Below, piece by piece: positions 1 to 8,785 of a DNA stretch of 45,304 bases. Positions within the stretch are counted from its first letter, which is position 1. Every line of letters begins with the position of its first letter. Source of the DNA: Candidatus Anammoxibacter sp. (lineage in GTDB: Bacteria; Planctomycetota; Brocadiia; Brocadiales; Anammoxibacteraceae); NCBI GenBank assembly GCA_021777105.1, contig JAIQZQ010000023.1, forward strand, positions 1 through 45,304. The letters are read 5' to 3'. The position numbers and the translations under genes were made by a program. The notes under the pieces were generated by a model, which worked only from the letters and a program-made list of their open reading frames with translations, had not been told where the DNA came from and did not search any database.

Positions 1-175
1 AAAAATGATATACATGTGCCATATACTTTTTTATGGATCATTTTGTAACTTTGGAATATCAAAGGCTTTACACAATATGCATAGTCATAAGTTTAGCTGA
101 ATATTCTTGGTAACCATTAAAAATTTTGATGTTATAATTGATTATAGCGAATATGTTATTTACACACCCCTCGTT

Positions 176-193
176 CCCCTCTTTTTAGAGGGG
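176..193. repeat. Intergenic hairpin (CCCCTC / GAGGGG)
   Basis: Six-base perfect arms around a TTTTTA loop, upstream of the formyltransferase start. It belongs to the class of short variable-stem hairpins scattered through the window's intergenic regions. Bases 1-175 are AT-rich and show no convincing gene. Confidence 0.5.
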
Positions 194-283
194 AGGTTGG
201 TTGTTGTTGCTCGCGCCGGCGATCAAAGCGCGCGGCTAAAGATGTGGCAACGAGACTATTTAATCCATTTTGGGGAATTTATC

Positions 284-958
284 ATGAATGGCCAAAAGAA
301 ATTAAAACTATTGCTTTGTCCCGGTTATATTCGCGGGGTTTATATAATTCGAGAGCTTTTGGGCGGGCCGTCGTCGGAAATTTGCGAGGTTGTAGGGGCG
401 ATGCCGGATAATCGACGTAGAAACGGCAAGCATCGATTTTGGCAATATCTTGCGGACGAGGATAAGGAGAAGGCTGAAAAAATGGTTTTGGATCCTTTAA
501 ATGAGGCAGGTATTCCTGTTTGTAGTGAACGAGCCGGCACGGATGAGGCGTTTGATTTTGTGAGCAAGTACCGGGCGGATATTGCTGTTTTGGCAAATTT
601 TGGGGATATTGTTCCTTTGAGGATAATTAATCAATTTAAACTGGGTATGTACAATACGCACGCGAGCGATTTGCCGAAATACGCGGGTGGGAGGCCATAT
701 GAGGACGCTATAAACGCGGGAGAAACTGATTTTTGGGTTTCATTGCACGAGGTTGACGAGGGTGTTGACACGGGACATGTGATGATGAAGATTGGGCCGT
801 TGCCGATATTTACCGACGCAAAACCAATGGATCTGTACAGAATCGGCATATGGCCTACGTTGTTTCTAATACGCAATTTTTTGATGCAGGTGTATAAATC
901 ACAAGATACATTTCGGAATGTAGATACACGCCGGGAATTTTTTAAGGTTGTTTCATAA
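284..958 (+). CDS. Formyltransferase-fold protein (stand-alone)
   Basis: A 224-residue protein with the formyltransferase fold used by methionyl-tRNA, GAR and sugar-amine formyltransferases. The catalytic triad of the family is visible: Asn124 and His126 in YNTHASDLP, and Asp162 in VDEGVDTGH. The N-terminal part is a short Rossmann-like domain. The C-terminal OB domain of Fmt is absent, so it is unlikely to be the housekeeping tRNA formyltransferase; a sugar or small-amine formyltransferase is more plausible, but the substrate cannot be read. The frame stays open upstream to a TTG at 107, but that extension runs through a CCCCTC/GAGGGG hairpin and looks non-coding. The ATG at 284, with GGGGA upstream, is preferred. 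Confidence 0.7.
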   Translation: MNGQKKLKLLLCPGYIRGVYIIRELLGGPSSEICEVVGAMPDNRRRNGKHRFWQYLADEDKEKAEKMVLDPLNEAGIPVCSERAGTDEAFDFVSKYRADIAVLANFGDIVPLRIINQFKLGMYNTHASDLPKYAGGRPYEDAINAGETDFWVSLHEVDEGVDTGHVMMKIGPLPIFTDAKPMDLYRIGIWPTLFLIRNFLMQVYKSQDTFRNVDTRREFFKVVS

Positions 959-1064
959 GCAAGGCTTTTTACTTCTAAAATCAAAAATCGTTAATCCTTG
1001 TTCTTGAATCGCTTTTAGTTAGAAATGCCCTTTTAATCGTCGTTGTTTAAATGAATTTTTAAAA

Positions 1065-1082
1065 GGGAGATTAAAGTCTCCC
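1065..1082. repeat. Hairpin GGGAGA / TCTCCC in the 959-1286 gap
   Basis: Perfect six-base arms around a TTAAAG loop. It lies about 107 bases after the formyltransferase stop, so it could also serve as a weak terminator. The rest of the 959-1286 gap is AT-rich with no gene or clear promoter that I can support. Confidence 0.45.
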
Positions 1083-1286
1083 CTACCTGCAACAAATTCA
1101 ACTCATATCGATCAATTTAAAATCAATCCTTCCCTTTACTTCTCTCTTTTTGTTAACATTCACGCATTCATAAAAATGGTTGTAGATAAAACCAGGGTAT
1201 CTTGTATAATTTGTTTATTGGAAGAGGAAACCCGTATTAAGATTATTTTTTTTTCGCCAACCACTATATGGAAATGTTAAATTAAC

Positions 1287-3245
1287 ATGTTTAGTCATAT
1301 CGGCATCATAGGCCGCAAATTATTGGCGCTTTCGCTATTTGGAACCATGATTCCTTTTATTGCGATAGGATGGGTTGCGACTTTTTACGCTATTAACACT
1401 ATCAGGACAAATACGCTAACGGAGTTGGAGATTGTCGCTGAAAGCACAAATGGCGAAATCGACGACCTTTTCAAATATTTGAAAGGGCGTGTTCAGGATT
1501 TTAGTTCAGACGGTTTTATTAAAGACTCGCTGGAAAGATTAAATCGCAGCGCTACGGAATCCGATGAAATTGCCCATGAACTAAGCCGGCATCTTGCAAA
1601 CAATAAACTCCCTATTTTCAATGAAGCGCTTGAAGTGTTAGTGATGAATTACGAAGGAGTTGTTGTTTCCGCGACAAATACGCAAATTATAGGGGCAAAT
1701 TATTCGCGCTCTAACTTTTTTTTGAATAGATCAAAAAGCGGTTATGTAAGCGATTTTATTAAAAGAGACGACGGTCAAGAATACATATGGACGGTTTCAG
1801 CCCCGATTTACAGCAGGACTACAGAAGAGTTTATCGGCGTTCTTTTCGCCATGATTGATCCTAAAATATTGAGCGACCTCACCACCGGACGGTCTACTTC
1901 AGTGTCGCATCCCGAAGCCAGGTTTAAGCGCCTTGGAACAACAGGGGAAACTTATATTGTCAATCGCGAAAAATTAATGCTGACTGAATCCCGTTTTATT
2001 GAAGGGGCGGCTTTAAAACAGATTGTGGACACAACCCCGGTTCGCCGGGCTTTTGAAAAAGGCAAAGGGATGCTTGGCGCTTATCATGATTATAGAGGCG
2101 CGTCGATTATAGGGGCTTCAAAGATTGTGGAAGATACCGGCTGGCTGATAATTGCGGAAATAGACAAGGCTGAAGCCCTTTTGCCGCTTCGGAAGTTAAA
2201 ATATATAGTAATAATAGCTACCGTGTTATTTGCGCCTGCATTCTTTTTTCTAACTTTATATATTGTAAAAAAGATAACACGGCCTATAATGAACATCGCT
2301 GAGGCGTCCAACCGTATAACTCATGGAAATTGGGACGAACGGGTTTCAACGCCCGACAAGAAAGGCGAGATCGCCCAGCTCGCCGAAGCGTTTAACACAA
2401 TGGTTGAGGCGCTGCTTAACTCTAACAAAGACCTTGAAATAAGGGTAAGGGAACGCACTGCGGAACTGAAAACAGCGAATGAAGAGCTTAGAAGGTTTGC
2501 TTACATAGTTTCTCACGATATGAAAGCGCCCTTAGTTAACATTAAGGGTTTTACGTCGGAGCTTAAATCGGCTTTGAAAATTGCGCAAGAGGCATTCTCT
2601 AAATTGCTTTCAAGCCTGGATGAGAAGGAGAGAGAGCGAGTTGTCTTGGCATTGGAGGAGGATGTGCCGGAAGCTCTTGGTTTTATAGACTCTTCAACAA
2701 CCAGGATGGACAGGCTCATTAACGCAGTTTTAAAACTATCGCGATTAGGGCATCGCGCCATGGTTCTTGCGGAGCTGGAGATGGATAAAGTCGTTAAAAC
2801 GACAATGGACTCTTTTGCGCTTCAAATTGAAAAAAACAACATTAATGTCATTATTAAACCTTTGCCCTCGGTTGTGGCGGATTTGACTTCAATGGAGCAG
2901 ATTATAGGCAACCTTCTGGAAAACGCTATTAAATATCGTGACAATAGCAGACCGGGCCGGATTGAGATAAATGGAGAACGCGGCAATGATAAGACGATTT
3001 TCCATGTAAACGATAATGGGCGAGGAATATCGGAAGCGGATATTGACAAGATATTTGAAATCTTTAGCAGGGTTGGAGCGCAGGACACGCCCGGCGACGG
3101 AATGGGGCTTGCCTACGTGAAAACCCTTGTTCAAAACCATAACGGGGCTATAAGATGCCGGTCAAAGCCCGGGGAAGGCGCTCAATTTACATTTACAATA
3201 TCTAATTATCTGGGGAATGGAGGGGATGATGCAAATCAATCATGA
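1287..3245 (+). CDS. Membrane sensor histidine kinase (periplasmic sensor-HAMP-HisKA-HATPase)
   Basis: A 652-residue inner-membrane kinase. Residues about 12-34 form TM1. Residues about 40-300 are a periplasmic region resembling double-Cache sensor domains. A second TM lies near 307-328, followed by HAMP (ITRPI onward). The phospho-acceptor is His410 in YIVSHDMKAP. The ATPase domain has N-box NLLENAIKYRD, G1 NDNGRGIS and G2 GDGMGLAYVK. The kinase core resembles the phytochrome-like HisKA group. Its stop overlaps the start of the next gene, a single-domain receiver, which is therefore the likely phospho-partner by translational coupling. The ligand of the sensor domain is unknown. Confidence 0.9.
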   Translation: MFSHIGIIGRKLLALSLFGTMIPFIAIGWVATFYAINTIRTNTLTELEIVAESTNGEIDDLFKYLKGRVQDFSSDGFIKDSLERLNRSATESDEIAHELSRHLANNKLPIFNEALEVLVMNYEGVVVSATNTQIIGANYSRSNFFLNRSKSGYVSDFIKRDDGQEYIWTVSAPIYSRTTEEFIGVLFAMIDPKILSDLTTGRSTSVSHPEARFKRLGTTGETYIVNREKLMLTESRFIEGAALKQIVDTTPVRRAFEKGKGMLGAYHDYRGASIIGASKIVEDTGWLIIAEIDKAEALLPLRKLKYIVIIATVLFAPAFFFLTLYIVKKITRPIMNIAEASNRITHGNWDERVSTPDKKGEIAQLAEAFNTMVEALLNSNKDLEIRVRERTAELKTANEELRRFAYIVSHDMKAPLVNIKGFTSELKSALKIAQEAFSKLLSSLDEKERERVVLALEEDVPEALGFIDSSTTRMDRLINAVLKLSRLGHRAMVLAELEMDKVVKTTMDSFALQIEKNNINVIIKPLPSVVADLTSMEQIIGNLLENAIKYRDNSRPGRIEINGERGNDKTIFHVNDNGRGISEADIDKIFEIFSRVGAQDTPGDGMGLAYVKTLVQNHNGAIRCRSKPGEGAQFTFTISNYLGNGGDDANQS

Positions 3246-3675
3246 GCAAACAACTGTTTTACTGGTTGAGGATGATCCGGGCCATGCGCGCTTAATAGAG
3301 AAAAACATGCGCCGTTTAAATATTGCAAATGATATGATAACGATTACCGATGGACAATCCGCCGTAGACTTTCTGTTTAACCGAGGCAAATACGCAAATA
3401 CACAACGCCCGAAGCATCTCATTGTCCTGCTTGATTTAAACCTGCCTATATTAAACGGCTATGAAATCCTCAAACAAATTAAAGGTAGCGATGAAACCAG
3501 ACGCATTCCTGTGATAGTTCTGACAACCACGGAAGATTCGCATGAAATTGCAAGATGTTACAAACTGGGCTGCAATGTTTTTATTACTAAACCTGTGGAT
3601 TACGAGAAGTTTGCGGACGCAATTGAAAAGCTTGGGCTGTTTTTATCTATTGTCGCAGTCCCAAACGGATTATAA
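3229..3675 (+). CDS. Single-domain response regulator (Rcp1-like receiver)
   Basis: A 148-residue receiver with no output domain. The acidic pair is in LLVEDDPGH, the phospho-acceptor is Asp69 in LLDLNLP, and the conserved Thr and Lys are in VLTTTED and FITKPVD. The longer alpha4-beta5 region and the LDLNLP motif match the Rcp1-type receivers that pair with phytochrome-like kinases. Candidate starts are ATG 3217, 3226 and 3229. GGAGG at 3219-3223 is best spaced for 3229, giving a 17-base overlap with the upstream kinase gene, its likely phosphodonor. Confidence 0.85.
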   Translation: MQINHEQTTVLLVEDDPGHARLIEKNMRRLNIANDMITITDGQSAVDFLFNRGKYANTQRPKHLIVLLDLNLPILNGYEILKQIKGSDETRRIPVIVLTTTEDSHEIARCYKLGCNVFITKPVDYEKFADAIEKLGLFLSIVAVPNGL

Positions 3676-3705
3676 AACATGTTAATTGAATAGAGGTAGT
3701 TATAA

Positions 3706-5082
3706 ATGACAAAACCGGAACTTATTCGCGTTCTTTACATGGAGGATGACACGGGGCTTGCAAGGCTTTTACAAAAGAGACTTGAGCGCGAAGAATTTAA
3801 AGTCGATATCGCGGGCAACGGCAAAGAGGGTGTTTCCATGTACAACAAAGACCTGTATGACGTTGTTCTTGTCGATTCTTCGATGCCTGAACTTAGCGGC
3901 ATAGAAGTTGTGCGTGTTTTATCGTCAAAAGATGCTGTGCCACCGGTAGTAATGGTGACAGGCAGCGGCAATGAGAAAACCGCGGTGGAGGCTTTAAAAC
4001 TCGGCGTGAGCGATTATATCGTCAAGGACATAGAGGGCGGCTATCTTGAATTACTGCCTCCTGTTATTAGGGGAACGCTGGAAAAGAAAAAAATGGTGGA
4101 AGAAACACTGCGCATGGAGGAGGAGATGCGCAGGCAAAACCGCGCCCTTGAATGCGCCGGGCAGGCGATTGTTATGACAGACCTGAGCGGAAAAATTATG
4201 TATGTAAATCCCGCCTTTAGCAATTTGACAGGCTACACACTTGCCGAAGCAATAGGACAAAATCCACGAATATTGAAGACCGACCGGCACGGATCTGAAT
4301 TCTACAAAAACATGTGGGACACAATCCTTAACGGCGAAACCTGGTCGGGCGAATTAACCAACAAACGAAAAGACGGTTCCGAGTTTGAATCATTTCTGAC
4401 TATTTCACCTGTGTTTGACAAGCATGACGCATTGGAGAGCTTTGTAGCCGTGCAAAGCAATATTACGGAACGCATTCTGATGGAAGAGAAGCTGAAAAAG
4501 CTGTCCAGCATTGTCGAGCAAACCGCGGACAACATTATTATGACGGATAAAAACGGCGTTATTGAATACGCAAACCCGGCGTTTGAGAAATCCACGGGAT
4601 ATTCAAAAGAGGAGCTAATAGGCAAAACGCCGAACCTTTTAAAATCCGGACAACACACGAATGATTTTTATAGGGAACTATGGGAAACGGTCCGCGCGGG
4701 ATCAAGCTTCCGCGCAGAGTTTGTTAATAAAAAGCGAAGCGGCGAACTCTTTTATGAAGAGAAAACAATAACTCCCATTAAAGTAAAGCATAAATCCGGC
4801 GAGCATTTGCACTTTGTCTCATCAGGCAGGGATATCACAGACAGGGTTAAGCTGGAAAAAGCGCGCGAAAAGCTTGTAAACGACTTGCAAAAAGCGCTTA
4901 ACAACATTAAAACCTTGAGCGGGTTGTTGCCTATTTGCGCTTCATGCAAAAAGATTCGCGACGACAAGGGTTATTGGAGCCAAATTGAAAGTTACATACA
5001 GGAACGGTCCGAAGCCGAATTTACTCATGGCATATGCCCTGATTGCAAAGATAAGCTCTATCCTGAACTAAATAGCATGTAA
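3706..5082 (+). CDS. Receiver-PAS-PAS signalling protein with C-terminal CxxC pairs
   Basis: A 458-residue cytosolic protein. Residues about 5-125 are a receiver (acceptor Asp57 in LVDSSMPELSG). Two PAS domains follow, near 145-255 and 270-390, each with the conserved NPAF motif. A coiled coil precedes the tail PICASCKKIRDDKGYW, ending GICPDCKDKLYP. The two CxxC pairs suggest a small metal-binding or redox tail, a motif recurrent in PAS receivers of anaerobes. No kinase, DNA-binding or cyclase domain is present, so output is probably through protein contact. It lies 30 bases after the upstream receiver and probably shares its operon. Confidence 0.85.
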   Translation: MTKPELIRVLYMEDDTGLARLLQKRLEREEFKVDIAGNGKEGVSMYNKDLYDVVLVDSSMPELSGIEVVRVLSSKDAVPPVVMVTGSGNEKTAVEALKLGVSDYIVKDIEGGYLELLPPVIRGTLEKKKMVEETLRMEEEMRRQNRALECAGQAIVMTDLSGKIMYVNPAFSNLTGYTLAEAIGQNPRILKTDRHGSEFYKNMWDTILNGETWSGELTNKRKDGSEFESFLTISPVFDKHDALESFVAVQSNITERILMEEKLKKLSSIVEQTADNIIMTDKNGVIEYANPAFEKSTGYSKEELIGKTPNLLKSGQHTNDFYRELWETVRAGSSFRAEFVNKKRSGELFYEEKTITPIKVKHKSGEHLHFVSSGRDITDRVKLEKAREKLVNDLQKALNNIKTLSGLLPICASCKKIRDDKGYWSQIESYIQERSEAEFTHGICPDCKDKLYPELNSM

Positions 5083-5106
5083 GAGCCCGGAAAGAAACGC
5101 GACGGA

Positions 5107-5505
5107 TTACAACCTGTTTTTCCCAGGCTTAATGCCCAAAACCGTTTCAGCCTTTTTTATAACAACATCAAGGTCAAACGGTTTTGTAATGTAATCATTC
5201 GCCCCTGCTCTTGCGCCCATCTCTTTGTCAAAGCTCTGAGCTTTTGCGGACAAAAATACAACATAGCTATTCTCCAAACCAGGCTCATGCCTGATTTTTT
5301 CGCAAAGATCAAATCCGTTAATTTTCGGCATCATTATATCAAGAAAAACAAGCTCAGGTTTTGCCGCCATTAAAAGTTCCTAGGCAGCATCGCCGTCTTC
5401 GGCAAAGAGTATGTCCACATCGTATGGACGAAGGCGCCGCAAAGAGCGGTTTAGCAACAATCGTATATTAAGCTCATCATCCACTATTAATATTTTCTTG
5501 GGCAT
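5107..5505 (-). pseudogene. Single-domain response regulator interrupted by an amber codon
   Basis: The frame from ATG at 5505 (MPKKILIVDDELNIR) to the stop at 5107 encodes a complete 132-codon receiver, except for an in-frame TAG at 5382-5380 (codon 42). After the stop the domain resumes in the same frame with LVFLDIMMPKINGFD, the Ser of FLSAKA and the Lys of YITKPF all intact. The next gene (5556-5942) aligns without a gap across this point (GNGKEAFELAM against EDGDAA*ELLM). lysS, the M20 peptidase and the TPR gene here end in TAG, so general TAG reassignment is unlikely. It could be a recent nonsense mutation, a suppressed codon or a sequence error. Confidence 0.75.
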
Positions 5506-5555
5506 TTTACAATTCCTTAAAAAAAGAAGCGGTTAAAATTCACCGTTAAAAATAA

Positions 5556-5942
5556 CTATAAAGCTTTAATATCCAAAACAGATTTTACCCTGCCGACCAG
5601 ATCGTCAGGATTTATAGGCTTAGTAAGATACTCATTGGCGCCTGCTCTAAACCCCTCTTCTTTGTCAAGATATTCCGATTTAGCGGTTAAAATAATAATA
5701 TAGATATTTCTTAGCGCTGAATTCTCTCTTATTTTCCTGCAAACATCAAAACCATTCATCTCCGGCATCATAATATCTAGAAACATGATATTCGGCATCT
5801 CATTCATTGCCAGTTCAAACGCCTCTTTGCCGTTGCCGGCAACTAAAACATCTACGCCCATCTTTTGAAAACATTTAAATGAACGTTTGAGCAACAAACG
5901 GATAAGAGCCTCATCTTCCGCTATCAATATTTTACCTGCCAT
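5556..5942 (-). CDS. Single-domain response regulator
   Basis: A 128-residue receiver: acidic pair in LIAEDEALIR, phospho-acceptor Asp56 in MFLDIMMPEMNG, Thr in ILTAKSE and Lys in YLTKPINPDD. There is no output domain. The ATG at 5942, with GGGGAG eight bases upstream, is preferred over a GTG at 5951. It is the paralogue of the amber-interrupted receiver downstream (5107-5505), separated by 50 bases, so the two are likely co-transcribed. Both converge on the receiver-PAS-PAS gene and may share its kinases. Confidence 0.85.
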   Translation of the reverse strand: MAGKILIAEDEALIRLLLKRSFKCFQKMGVDVLVAGNGKEAFELAMNEMPNIMFLDIMMPEMNGFDVCRKIRENSALRNIYIIILTAKSEYLDKEEGFRAGANEYLTKPINPDDLVGRVKSVLDIKAL

Positions 5943-6295
5943 TTTCAACACTCCCCTTTAATGTTAAAATGTAGAATAGATAAACCAACTATTTTGTCGG
6001 TTTGAATTATATCCATTTTTTCTTTGCAATATATATGCCAAAACGCTGAAAATGTTTTAAACGTATGTAATCAATTGCCGCGCATTAAATTACAACAAAC
6101 ATTAAAAATCGGCATTTTTATTAAAAACATGTGAATCCGCGCAAATATTGGTATGAGCGCGCAAGAATTGATCAAAGGTATGTCATAATACAGACATGAA
6201 TAAGGGAATACAGAGCTAAGAAATGGAGATTTAAAAGGCTCAAAAAGAGATTCTTGAAATTGTTTGATAAGATATGAAAAGAAGGTTAGATTGTG

Positions 6296-6580
6296 GCATA
6301 AAAAACCGGTAAGCTCAAACTGATTTCAGAGAAATCAGATACTCGTTACAAGGCTCCTGCCTTGTAACGCGGTGTCCTTAGAGGCTCTGCCTCTAGTTTA
6401 AAAGCATGACAACAATTCTATCACAACCTTGTAATTAAAGAGAAGAATAGATTAAGTTTTATAATCTGAAAAAAGAGGCAGAGCCTCTAGGAACAGTGTG
6501 TTACAAGGCTGGAGCCTTGTAACAAGCTTGCGTTTTCGTAGATTTATTCTGAAAACAGTTTGAACTTACAAAAACCGGAG
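6296..6580. repeat. Long imperfect inverted repeat, MITE-like
   Basis: Two arms of roughly 100 bases (about 6296-6398 and 6472-6580) are imperfect reverse complements, separated by about 75 AT-rich bases. Each arm itself holds two perfect hairpins, TTACAAGGC with its complement and AGAGGC with GCCTCT. The outer parts share TAAG.TCAAACTG.TTTCAGA. No transposase is encoded. It sits in the 5943-6877 gene-free stretch, where I see no other gene. Confidence 0.7.
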
Positions 6581-6740
6581 TTCACAAGCGCGCAGTGAAA
6601 TCGTTTACAATTGAAAATAAACTTTTTGAAATTGCGGTGAGGGGGAGACTTGCGTCTCATTTATTAAGATTCATTCTGAAAACGGCGGCTATTAGCGGGC
6701 GTATATTTGGCTTGTAGTGTTGATGATTTATTCGCTTTAA

Positions 6741-6783
6741 TGTCAGTGTGGTTCAAGTCGGGAGACATTGAACCTACGTATGG
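6741..6783. repeat. GGTTCAA-type dispersed repeat, copy 1
   Basis: TGTCAGTGTGGTTCAAGTC, then a short loop, then ATTGAACC and TACGTATGG. Copies with the same flanks occur at 29929-29973 and 39293-39333. The GGTTCAA / TTGAACC arms form a hairpin. Confidence 0.6.
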
Positions 6784-6809
6784 CAGTTTTTACTCTGAAT
6801 AATTACTTG

Positions 6810-6880
6810 AAATCTTAGATTTTTACCAAAACTATAGTTCACTTTAAACTTTAGATCACTTTAGTCACTTATCAGGTTTA
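6810..6880. repeat. 71-bp dispersed repeat, copy 1
   Basis: A 71-base element containing AGTTCACTTTaAACTTTAGA and TCACTTTAGTCACTT. It matches 32862-32932 over the same length, and 39543-39593 in part. Its right end supplies the stop codon (6878-6880) of the adjacent minus-strand PKD protein gene. Confidence 0.65.
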
Positions 6881-7957
6881 GGGATTTGAGAAATCCTTGC
6901 GTTCCATTTGGAAGTTTTTGATTAAAGAGGCGCCGTCAAATGTAAACTCCTCAAATATGCACTCATAAAGCGGCCCTTTGCAAATATTAAAGTTAAGCGT
7001 TCCGGGCAATATACCTTCAAAACGATAAAGCCCGTCCCTTTGGGTTCGCACTCGTTTTGTGGCTGATTCGGAGATCAAAAGCATGTCAACACCTGAGAGA
7101 GGTTTGTTGCGGTCAGGGTCGATAACAGTTCCAAAAATCACTCCAGGCAGGCCAACGTCACTTGGAGTCACACAAATAGTTGTAGTAGCGGCAGAGGTTA
7201 TTGTTCCAATGCTAAAAGCTGATTCAATCTCCAGAGAAACGTCAAATATCCCGGTGTCGGTAAATGTGTGCAGCGGGTTGCGATCAGTTGTAACGGAATC
7301 GTCGTCCTCAAATTTCCATACCCTCTTATCTATTTTACCCAAAGACCGGTCAAAAAACTGCACAGCCAACGGGGCTTCACCAAGGATCAGGTCTGATTGA
7401 ATTACGGCTTGAAGCTGCAAAACTTCCAGCGACAGGGTCTCCGTCACGAGCATTGTCTGATCGCCGTTCTCAGGAAGCGCTTCAAAGTCAATTGTTGTAG
7501 GGCCGCCCAGCAGCGCTGAAATCACAAACGCCTTTTGACCGTTTACGCCGGCTTGCGCAACCAGCACGCGGCCTTCAACTACAACCTGATCATTGATTGT
7601 GGTATCCAATATTCGGATTGAGGCGATATCAGGATCATTTACGGTAACAGTGATTCTGGCATTGGCCAGCAATTCGTCGCTGCTGTTTTTTACCTCTATA
7701 ACTTCAATAATTTCACTGCCGACCATCATATTAACCGTTCCCGTCACTATTGTTGACGGCGTTGGAGTGGCTGTTGGAGTAGGGGTTGTTATCGGCGGCG
7801 TTGGCGTAAGAGTAGGTATTGGCGTTGGCGTTGGCGGAGCGTCCTGGCCGTAAACATTCCGCGTATTTAAACTCGCGGTTACAAACGCTGAGAAAGCAAT
7901 AGATATGAGAGAAATATAAATAAAAATATTTTTCAAATTTTTTGCTTTAAACGTCAT
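6878..7957 (-). CDS. Exported Ig-like / PKD / CarboxypepD_reg-like surface protein
   Basis: A 359-residue secreted or anchored protein. A hydrophobic N-terminal segment (about 8-30) acts as signal or anchor, followed by a Thr-Pro repeat linker (TPTPTP). Next comes an Ig-like domain (TVNMMVGSEIIEVIEV to SLEVLQLQ) clearly paralogous to the next gene upstream (8142-8627). Then a PKD domain (EAPLAVQFFDRS, WKFEDDDS, HTFTDTGIFDVSLE), and a carboxypeptidase-regulatory-like fold at the end (GVIFGTVIDPDRNKPLSG, RDGLYRFEGILPG). The ATG at 7957 has AGGAG eight bases upstream and is preferred over TTG 7981. It is probably an adhesion or surface-layer protein; the partner is unknown. Confidence 0.75.
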   Translation of the reverse strand: MTFKAKNLKNIFIYISLISIAFSAFVTASLNTRNVYGQDAPPTPTPIPTLTPTPPITTPTPTATPTPSTIVTGTVNMMVGSEIIEVIEVKNSSDELLANARITVTVNDPDIASIRILDTTINDQVVVEGRVLVAQAGVNGQKAFVISALLGGPTTIDFEALPENGDQTMLVTETLSLEVLQLQAVIQSDLILGEAPLAVQFFDRSLGKIDKRVWKFEDDDSVTTDRNPLHTFTDTGIFDVSLEIESAFSIGTITSAATTTICVTPSDVGLPGVIFGTVIDPDRNKPLSGVDMLLISESATKRVRTQRDGLYRFEGILPGTLNFNICKGPLYECIFEEFTFDGASLIKNFQMERKDFSNP

Positions 7958-8054
7958 ATACAGAGCTCCTGACCCGGGCAAACCGGAAACTAGTTTCGCT
8001 ATCTAAGGATTAAAATGAACGTATCAATTTAGTGTCGATCCGACTGTATTTGAA

Positions 8055-8072
8055 GGGAGGCTACAGCCTCCC
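8055..8072. repeat. Hairpin GGGAGGCT / AGCCTCCC
   Basis: A perfect eight-base stem with a two-base loop, between the two Ig-like surface protein genes. It is one of the window's variable-stem hairpins. It has no clear T-run on the minus strand, so I do not call it a terminator. Confidence 0.5.
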
Positions 8073-8141
8073 CTCAATTATGGTATATAAACTTTAAGCC
8101 GGAAAGTATTTTTGCTATTTAAAGATTAAAAGCGCGCCATA

Positions 8142-8627
8142 TTACCATGAGCCTTCCTGTTTAATTACAAGCTCGCGCACGTTAACAGTCACAACCTCTT
8201 TAACAACATCAGCCTCGCTGCCGCCTTCCGGCAATATATCAAAGTGTATGGCAGACGAACCGCCCCGCAAACCTTTAATTACAAACGCTTTTTTACCGTT
8301 AGCGCCGGTCTTTGATTCATAACCATGCCCTTCTGTAGCATGATCATCCGCAGTTGCGTCTTTTGCGGTGATGGACACTTTGCTTGGATCCTCAATAGTG
8401 ATGGTTATCTTCGCGTTTGCCAATGCCTTGCCGGTAGCGTCTTTAGCGTCTATCGTCTCTATAGTATCGCCGCCCTTCATTATACGCACGGATTTGCTTA
8501 AAACAACATTGCCCTCTTCCGCGAAGCATTCAGCTCGCAAATTTACAGTAACGCAAGCCGCGGCAAATAGAGCTAATGAACAAATGCAAACAACAAATTT
8601 CCCAGCAATTCTTTCCATAAACAACAT
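8142..8627 (-). CDS. Secreted single Ig-like domain protein
   Basis: A 161-residue protein with a signal peptide (hydrophobic core about residues 9-28) followed by one domain. That domain aligns along its length with the Ig-like domain of the downstream gene: ALANAKITITIEDPSKVSI against LLANARITVTVNDPDIASI, and GANGKKAFVIKGLRGG against GVNGQKAFVISALLGG. ATG 8627 is chosen because AGGAGG lies seven bases upstream; ATG 8633 would be only one base from it. The two genes look like a tandem duplication in which the downstream copy gained PKD and regulatory-like domains. Function is unknown beyond a likely extracytoplasmic location. Confidence 0.7.
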   Translation of the reverse strand: MLFMERIAGKFVVCICSLALFAAACVTVNLRAECFAEEGNVVLSKSVRIMKGGDTIETIDAKDATGKALANAKITITIEDPSKVSITAKDATADDHATEGHGYESKTGANGKKAFVIKGLRGGSSAIHFDILPEGGSEADVVKEVVTVNVRELVIKQEGSW

Positions 8628-8785
8628 CAACATCCCTCCTAAACAATTAAACATTTAAAACAATTAAAAATAAATATTAAACAATGTATAGTAAATTACA
8701 TCAGATTTTCAAAAAATTATAATCACAAATGTTTATACACAAATGCCGTGCCATAAAACTCCCGCCGGCCGGGATAATCCTTTTA

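Noticed and set aside
107..283. N-terminal extension of the formyltransferase frame to TTG 107
   Set aside because: It crosses a CCCCTC/GAGGGG hairpin repeat, has no family match and starts without a ribosome-binding site; ATG 284 fits the domain start.
5107..5505. TAG recoding (for example pyrrolysine) in the interrupted receiver
   Set aside because: Several genes in the window (lysS, the M20 peptidase, the TPR-alphaCTD gene) end in TAG, and a receiver has no known need for a recoded residue.
6296..6580. Paired inverted arms considered as a divergent tRNA or riboswitch
   Set aside because: There is no cloverleaf, no T-loop GTTCGANNC and no known riboswitch core; a simple long inverted repeat explains it.
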